Shown here one piece after another: positions 60,516-64,000 of a stretch of DNA of 64,000 nucleotides. Both the position numbers and the translations under genes were made by a program. A model generated the notes under the pieces. The model was not told where the DNA came from. It saw nothing but the letters and a program-made list of their open reading frames with translations, and ran no database searches. The stretch comes from Actinoplanes sp. NBRC 103695 (GTDB lineage Bacteria > Actinomycetota > Actinomycetes > Mycobacteriales > Micromonosporaceae): assembly GCF_030269485.1 (NCBI RefSeq), contig NZ_BSTL01000012.1, positions 62,001 through 126,000 of the forward strand. Reading direction: 5' to 3'. Positions within the stretch are counted from its first letter, which is position 1. Every line of letters starts with the position of its first letter.

Positions 60516-61526
60516 TCAAGGCCGGTGAGCGAACACCACTGTGTGGAACGGCCGCGGATGGATCGTCGCGTCCGTGAATCCCGCCGCCTCCACCTCGGCC
60601 GCGACCTCGGCGCCCGTCATGCTGGGCACATCCCAGGACTGGAGCAGCAGCGTGTCGAGGGCGCTCTTGATGTCGTGCGGGCGGCTCATCGGGACGAGGA
60701 CCGGGGCGACGAGCAGTCCGCCCGGCCGGAGACGGGAGTAGGCGTTGGCGAGGACCGACTTGCGGCCTGCCGCAGGAAAGAAGTCCTGGCTCCACAACAC
60801 CACGTCGAACGGTTCGGGATCGGTGAACGCGGCGGCATCGACCACGGTGAAGGTGAGGCGGCGCTCCAGGCCCAATGCGACGGCACGGGCACGGGCGATG
60901 TCGATGAGGCTCGCGGACAGGTCGACGCCGACGCCGTGCAGACCGGGGTAGATCGACGCGCTGGTGAGCAGCATGCCGCTCAGCCCACAGCCGAGTTCCA
61001 GGTAGCGGGCGCCGGAGCCGAAGGCTTCCCGCCACGGTGGGATTCCTTCGATCAAGCCTTCGACGGCGGAGCGGGCGTAGGGAGCGAACGGATCGACCGA
61101 GACACTCGAGGCGAGCGCCTGTTGGTCGGCCCGATCAAGGTGCCAGAACGCCGTCGGGCCGGCCTCCGCCGGCCAGAACATGGTGGTGAACAGGCGCTGG
61201 CGGACCGCGGAGCCGTGGAGCACGTTCAGGGCGTGCAAGTCGGATCCCTCGGTGAGGAGCGCGGCGTAGTGCCGCGTGAGCCGATAGCGTCCGTTCTCTT
61301 CTTCGAGGACGCCGATCGCCTGCAGGGCGGTGCAGAGATGCCCGGTCTGCGAGAAGTCCAAGGCAGTCGCCTCGGCCAGGTCGGGGACAGTGATCGGCAC
61401 GACACACCGGACCAGGAAGCCGGTGTCCAAACCTCCGAGAATGAGTGCCGCCTGCTCGGCGTCCAGCCGGAGTGCCTCGATCTCCGTGAGTGCCGGTCCC
61501 GCTGCTCGGGTGTCGCCTGGGCGCAT
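60516..61526 (-). CDS. SAM-dependent methyltransferase with N-terminal winged helix
   Basis: A 336-residue O-methyltransferase-like enzyme. The N-terminal dimerisation/winged-helix part ends near residue 95 (TALQAIGVLEEENGRYRLTR); motif I is YLELGCGLSGMLL, then acidic VGVDLSASL, and motif post-II YSRLRPGGLLVAPVLVP. GGAGAG 7 bases before ATG 61526 fixes the start. Its 5' end is only 55 bases from the DUF1684 start on the same strand, but the two run head-to-tail with the methyltransferase upstream, so they may be cotranscribed. Substrate unknown; actinomycete relatives act on polyketides or hydroxy aromatics. Confidence 0.82.
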   Translation of the reverse strand: MRPGDTRAAGPALTEIEALRLDAEQAALILGGLDTGFLVRCVVPITVPDLAEATALDFSQTGHLCTALQAIGVLEEENGRYRLTRHYAALLTEGSDLHALNVLHGSAVRQRLFTTMFWPAEAGPTAFWHLDRADQQALASSVSVDPFAPYARSAVEGLIEGIPPWREAFGSGARYLELGCGLSGMLLTSASIYPGLHGVGVDLSASLIDIARARAVALGLERRLTFTVVDAAAFTDPEPFDVVLWSQDFFPAAGRKSVLANAYSRLRPGGLLVAPVLVPMSRPHDIKSALDTLLLQSWDVPSMTGAEVAAEVEAAGFTDATIHPRPFHTVVFAHRP

Positions 61527-61819
61527 GGCATCTCTCCACTGCTCTTGGGATCGGGGCACCCCCATGACGAGCGATGGAGGTTCGTGGTTCACCGAGAACG
61601 GACTGAATCTGGGGCAGGGCTTACCGATGGGGCGGCTGAGGGGTGGCTCTCTGGCGCTGGGGGCAGCGTTCGTTCCCTTCCCGATCACGTTGTGCCGAGT
61701 GATCACCTGGCCGACTGCCATCTTCCCTGCCCAGCATTGCTTTGGGAGCTGGGTCACAGTGGACGGTCGCGAGCAGCATGGACGGCAGAAGCACGGGGTC
61801 ACGAAGAGGGGGAACTGCC

Positions 61820-62092
61820 ATGGAGCGCATGACCGACAAGGTTGTTCTGATCACGGGCGCGGCCCGCGGACAGGGACGCAACCACGCTGTCTGGCTGGCC
61901 GAGGAGGGCGCCGACATCATCGCCGTCGACATCTGCGCGCCCGTCGAGCACATCGCCTACCCGATGGCGTCGGACAAGGATCTGGCCCTCACCGAGCAGA
62001 TGGTTCGGGACCGGGGCCGCAGCATCAAGGCGTTCAAGGCCGACATCCGGGACGAGGCCGCACTGAGGTCCATCGTGGACAGCGCGGTTTAG
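61820..62092 (+). pseudogene. Mycofactocin-type SDR, truncated after 90 residues
   Basis: Reads MTDKVVLITGAARGQGRNHA, WLAEEGADIIAVDIC, the start of a mycofactocin-coupled SDR. It stops after about 90 residues at TAG 62090, before the NNAG and catalytic parts. AGGGGG upstream of ATG 61820. Complete relatives are about 275 residues. The 62093-62347 stretch after it contains no gene. Confidence 0.7.
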
Positions 62093-62347
62093 GACGTCAG
62101 GGGAGCCGGCATTCCCAGCTGAATGGATTGGCGGGATCGTCAGTCCACCCGAAGACGCCGGGACGGTTGGGGTATTGCGTTCGGCAGCCCCTGTTCACGT
62201 CGACCGGCTTGATGAAATCGATTGAGAAAGTCCCGAGGCTGCTTCACTGAGGCTAGGCCGGTCAATGCTCACTGAACGGTTCTGGCCGGTTGCGCCAGCG
62301 CCGTAGCCTTCGCGGCCGAGCTTTAGCCAGGGAGCCGCGATGGCGGC

Positions 62348-63313
62348 CTATTCCGTTGTCGGTATGACGACCTGGCTCGACGCCGGGACTCGCATTGCCG
62401 TGAGTGTGCGGTCCAGCCGGTTGCCCACCTGGGCGCAGTTGTGCCGGAGGACCTGCAGGAAGTTGGCCAGCACGGGGGATGGGTCGTGGGCCCGGAAGGA
62501 CAGGTGCAGGTCGGGGAGCCGGACGGCTGGGGTGATGCGGCAGAAGCGGACGTCGCGGCGGTCGATGCGGCGGATGCCGGACGGTCCCAGGCCCACGCCG
62601 GCCTCGCAGGCGGCGAGGCCGACGATGGTGTGGACGTCGCGGGCGCTGATCGCCTCTTCCAGCGACCGGGCGGGGAAGAGTTCGCGGAGGACCGCGGCGA
62701 CCCGGGGTTCGCTTTCCGGCGGGCTGATGATGAGCCGGTCGCCGGACAGTTGCTCGATGCCGACCTGACGTTGCCCGGCGAACGGATGGGTCGCGGCAAC
62801 GACTGCGACCAGGTCGTCGGTCTTGATTGAGACGGTTACCAGCGTCTCGGCTCCCGGGCCGGTCGGCGCGCCGCGGCCGACGGCGACGTCCAGGGACCCC
62901 GCAAGCAGTGCCGACGTGCTTTCCGGGCTGGGCGCTTCGGTCATGCTCAACCGGACCTCGGGATGCGCGCGGCGGAACGGCGCGAGCACCGTGGGCAGGG
63001 GGTCGAGAAGTGCGGAACCAATGAATCCGATACGCAGGCGGCCGGTCTCGCCCCGGGCCGCCCGGCCGGCGTCGACAGCGGCGCCGGTCATCTCCTGCAG
63101 CGCCCGCTCGGCTCGGGCTAGAAACGCGTCGCCGGCGGCGGTGGGGAAGACGCCGCGGGACGTTCGCTCGAACAGCCGCTCACCGACCTCCTTCTCCAGC
63201 GCCGCGATCTGGGTGGACAGAGGGGGCTGCGCGATGCCCAGGGCTGCCGCGGCCCGGCCGAAATGCTGGTGTTCGGCGAGCGCCAGGGCGTACCGAAGGT
63301 GTCGGGCTTCCAT
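62348..63313 (-). CDS. LysR-family transcriptional regulator
   Basis: A 321-residue regulator with the standard N-terminus EARHLRYALALAEHQHFGRA, recognition region GIAQPPLSTQIAALEKEVGE and a BenM/CatM-like effector domain (IGFIGSALLDPLPTVLAPFR). ATG 63313. It is divergent from the alpha/beta hydrolase at 63389 across 75 bases, so it likely regulates that gene. Confidence 0.88.
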   Translation of the reverse strand: MEARHLRYALALAEHQHFGRAAAALGIAQPPLSTQIAALEKEVGERLFERTSRGVFPTAAGDAFLARAERALQEMTGAAVDAGRAARGETGRLRIGFIGSALLDPLPTVLAPFRRAHPEVRLSMTEAPSPESTSALLAGSLDVAVGRGAPTGPGAETLVTVSIKTDDLVAVVAATHPFAGQRQVGIEQLSGDRLIISPPESEPRVAAVLRELFPARSLEEAISARDVHTIVGLAACEAGVGLGPSGIRRIDRRDVRFCRITPAVRLPDLHLSFRAHDPSPVLANFLQVLRHNCAQVGNRLDRTLTAMRVPASSQVVIPTTE

Positions 63314-63388
63314 ATCTTGAAAGTATCAGGATGGCGTGAGCCATATATGCCAGTGGATAGCAGGGTCAGCTTGCGGTGAGCTGACGAG

Positions 63389-64000
63389 GTGACTGACACC
63401 CTCATCGTTCTCGTTCACGGCGCCTGGCATTCCTCCGTGCACTGGGTCGCCACCCAGCGTGCCCTCACCGGTCTGGGCGTGGCCTCGGCAGCCGTCGACC
63501 TGCCGGGGCACGGAGTGGATGCGCCGGTTCCCTCCGGTTACCTGCGCGCGGGTCAGCCCGGAATCACCACCGAGCGCTCGCCGCTGGCCGACATCAGCAT
63601 GCGAGACAACGTCGACGCGGTGCTGAGCGTGCTGACCCAGGTGCGAAGTCGTTTCCGGCGAGTGGTGCTGGTCGGGCACAGCGCCAGCGGTGGAGTGGTG
63701 TCGGGGGTGGCGGAGGAGGCTCCCGAACTGCTCGACCACCTCATCTACCTGTCCGCATTCGTCCCGGCCGGACGGCCGCGGTTCTTCGACTACCTGGAGT
63801 CGCCGGAGAACGCCACCGCCGTAGGGATCCCGCCGGTGGCCGATCCGGCGATCCTCGGCACGTTCCGGATAAACCCCCTGTCCGACGATCCGGACGTGGT
63901 CGCGACGATCCACCGGTCCCTGCTCGGCTCGTCGAGCGATGACGCGCCCGCGAGCCCGGACACGGATGGGTGGCGGCTGCTGCTGCAACCGGATCTTCCG
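63389..64000 (+). CDS. Alpha/beta hydrolase (3' end outside window)
   Basis: A GTG-started frame at 63389 (GGTGAG upstream) stays open to the right edge, 204 codons visible. VLVHGAWHSSVHWV is the N-terminal oxyanion-loop region and VVLVGHSASGGVVSG the nucleophile elbow with the Ser; the cap and His lie beyond the window. The family includes salicylate-ester and amide hydrolases and thioesterase-like enzymes. Divergent partner of the LysR gene. Confidence 0.8.
   Translation, partial: MTDTLIVLVHGAWHSSVHWVATQRALTGLGVASAAVDLPGHGVDAPVPSGYLRAGQPGITTERSPLADISMRDNVDAVLSVLTQVRSRFRRVVLVGHSASGGVVSGVAEEAPELLDHLIYLSAFVPAGRPRFFDYLESPENATAVGIPPVADPAILGTFRINPLSDDPDVVATIHRSLLGSSSDDAPASPDTDGWRLLLQPDLP

Noticed and set aside
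1..64000. CRISPR arrays, complete insertion sequences, complete rRNA or tRNA genes
   Set aside because: I looked for evenly spaced direct repeats, full transposases with terminal repeats and complete cloverleaf sequences and found none; only fragments and one tmRNA tail are present.

Overview
The window looks like chromosomal DNA of a high-GC, sporulating-type actinomycete, most likely Micromonosporaceae (Actinoplanes-like), although I cannot name the species. The evidence is the strong G/C bias at third codon positions, many GTG starts, GTGA/ATGA stop-start overlaps, an AfsR/SARP-type regulator, an F420-type (Ddn/DUF385) nitroreductase, a mycofactocin-type SDR stub, several secreted ricin-type (beta-trefoil) lectins, and a relic of the type VII secretion ATPase EccC.

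Layout. (1) 1-4.2 kb: a tight gentisate operon with an HSL-family esterase, gentisate 1,2-dioxygenase, a FAD 3-hydroxybenzoate/salicylate-type hydroxylase and a fumarylpyruvate-hydrolase-like FAH protein. (2) 4.2-9.1 kb: a LysR regulator divergent from an unassigned catabolic-looking operon (TIM-barrel isomerase, SDR, alpha/beta hydrolase, a 21-codon candidate ORF, nitroreductase, cupin). (3) 9.3-20 kb: a membrane protein with an FtsX-like ectodomain, a tmRNA 3' tail that marks a likely old attachment site, three small secreted ricin lectins, an SDR, a TetR gene with a perfect 10+10 operator, and a 951-residue SARP-NB-ARC regulator. (4) 20-41 kb: a patchwork of intact genes (Ddn-type reductase, GDSL hydrolase, GMC oxidoreductase, TAP-type peptidase, vanadium-haloperoxidase-like protein, patatin, XRE regulator, DUF1963, MarR/SDR pair, ABC-2 transporter) separated by many truncated, frameshifted or fused gene fragments and at least six degenerate transposases.

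(5) 41.4-56.8 kb is the most interesting block. It encodes a secreted protein with two transglycosylase-like repeats plus a ricin domain, two LysM-like/subtilase/TM proteins, a LysM-like/TM/proline-rich protein, an orphan LuxR-type regulator, an ECF sigma factor with its anti-sigma factor, a 1445-residue active-looking subtilase carrying five Ig-plus-ricin repeats, an EccC relic, and a second anti-sigma-like protein with the same ectodomain as the first. In the three wall-enzyme-like proteins the catalytic residues are replaced: the Glu of both transglycosylase repeats, and the His, Ser and apparently the oxyanion Asn of both subtilases. The block reads as a set of envelope pseudoenzymes, possibly descended from or parallel to ESX mycosins, placed beside an ECF switch and a real protease.

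(6) 56.9-64 kb: secreted GDSL lipase, AraC regulator divergent from a methyltransferase, DUF1684 protein, a second methyltransferase, a truncated mycofactocin-type SDR, and a LysR regulator next to an alpha/beta hydrolase that runs off the right edge. All family calls come from reading the translated sequence; no database search was possible.
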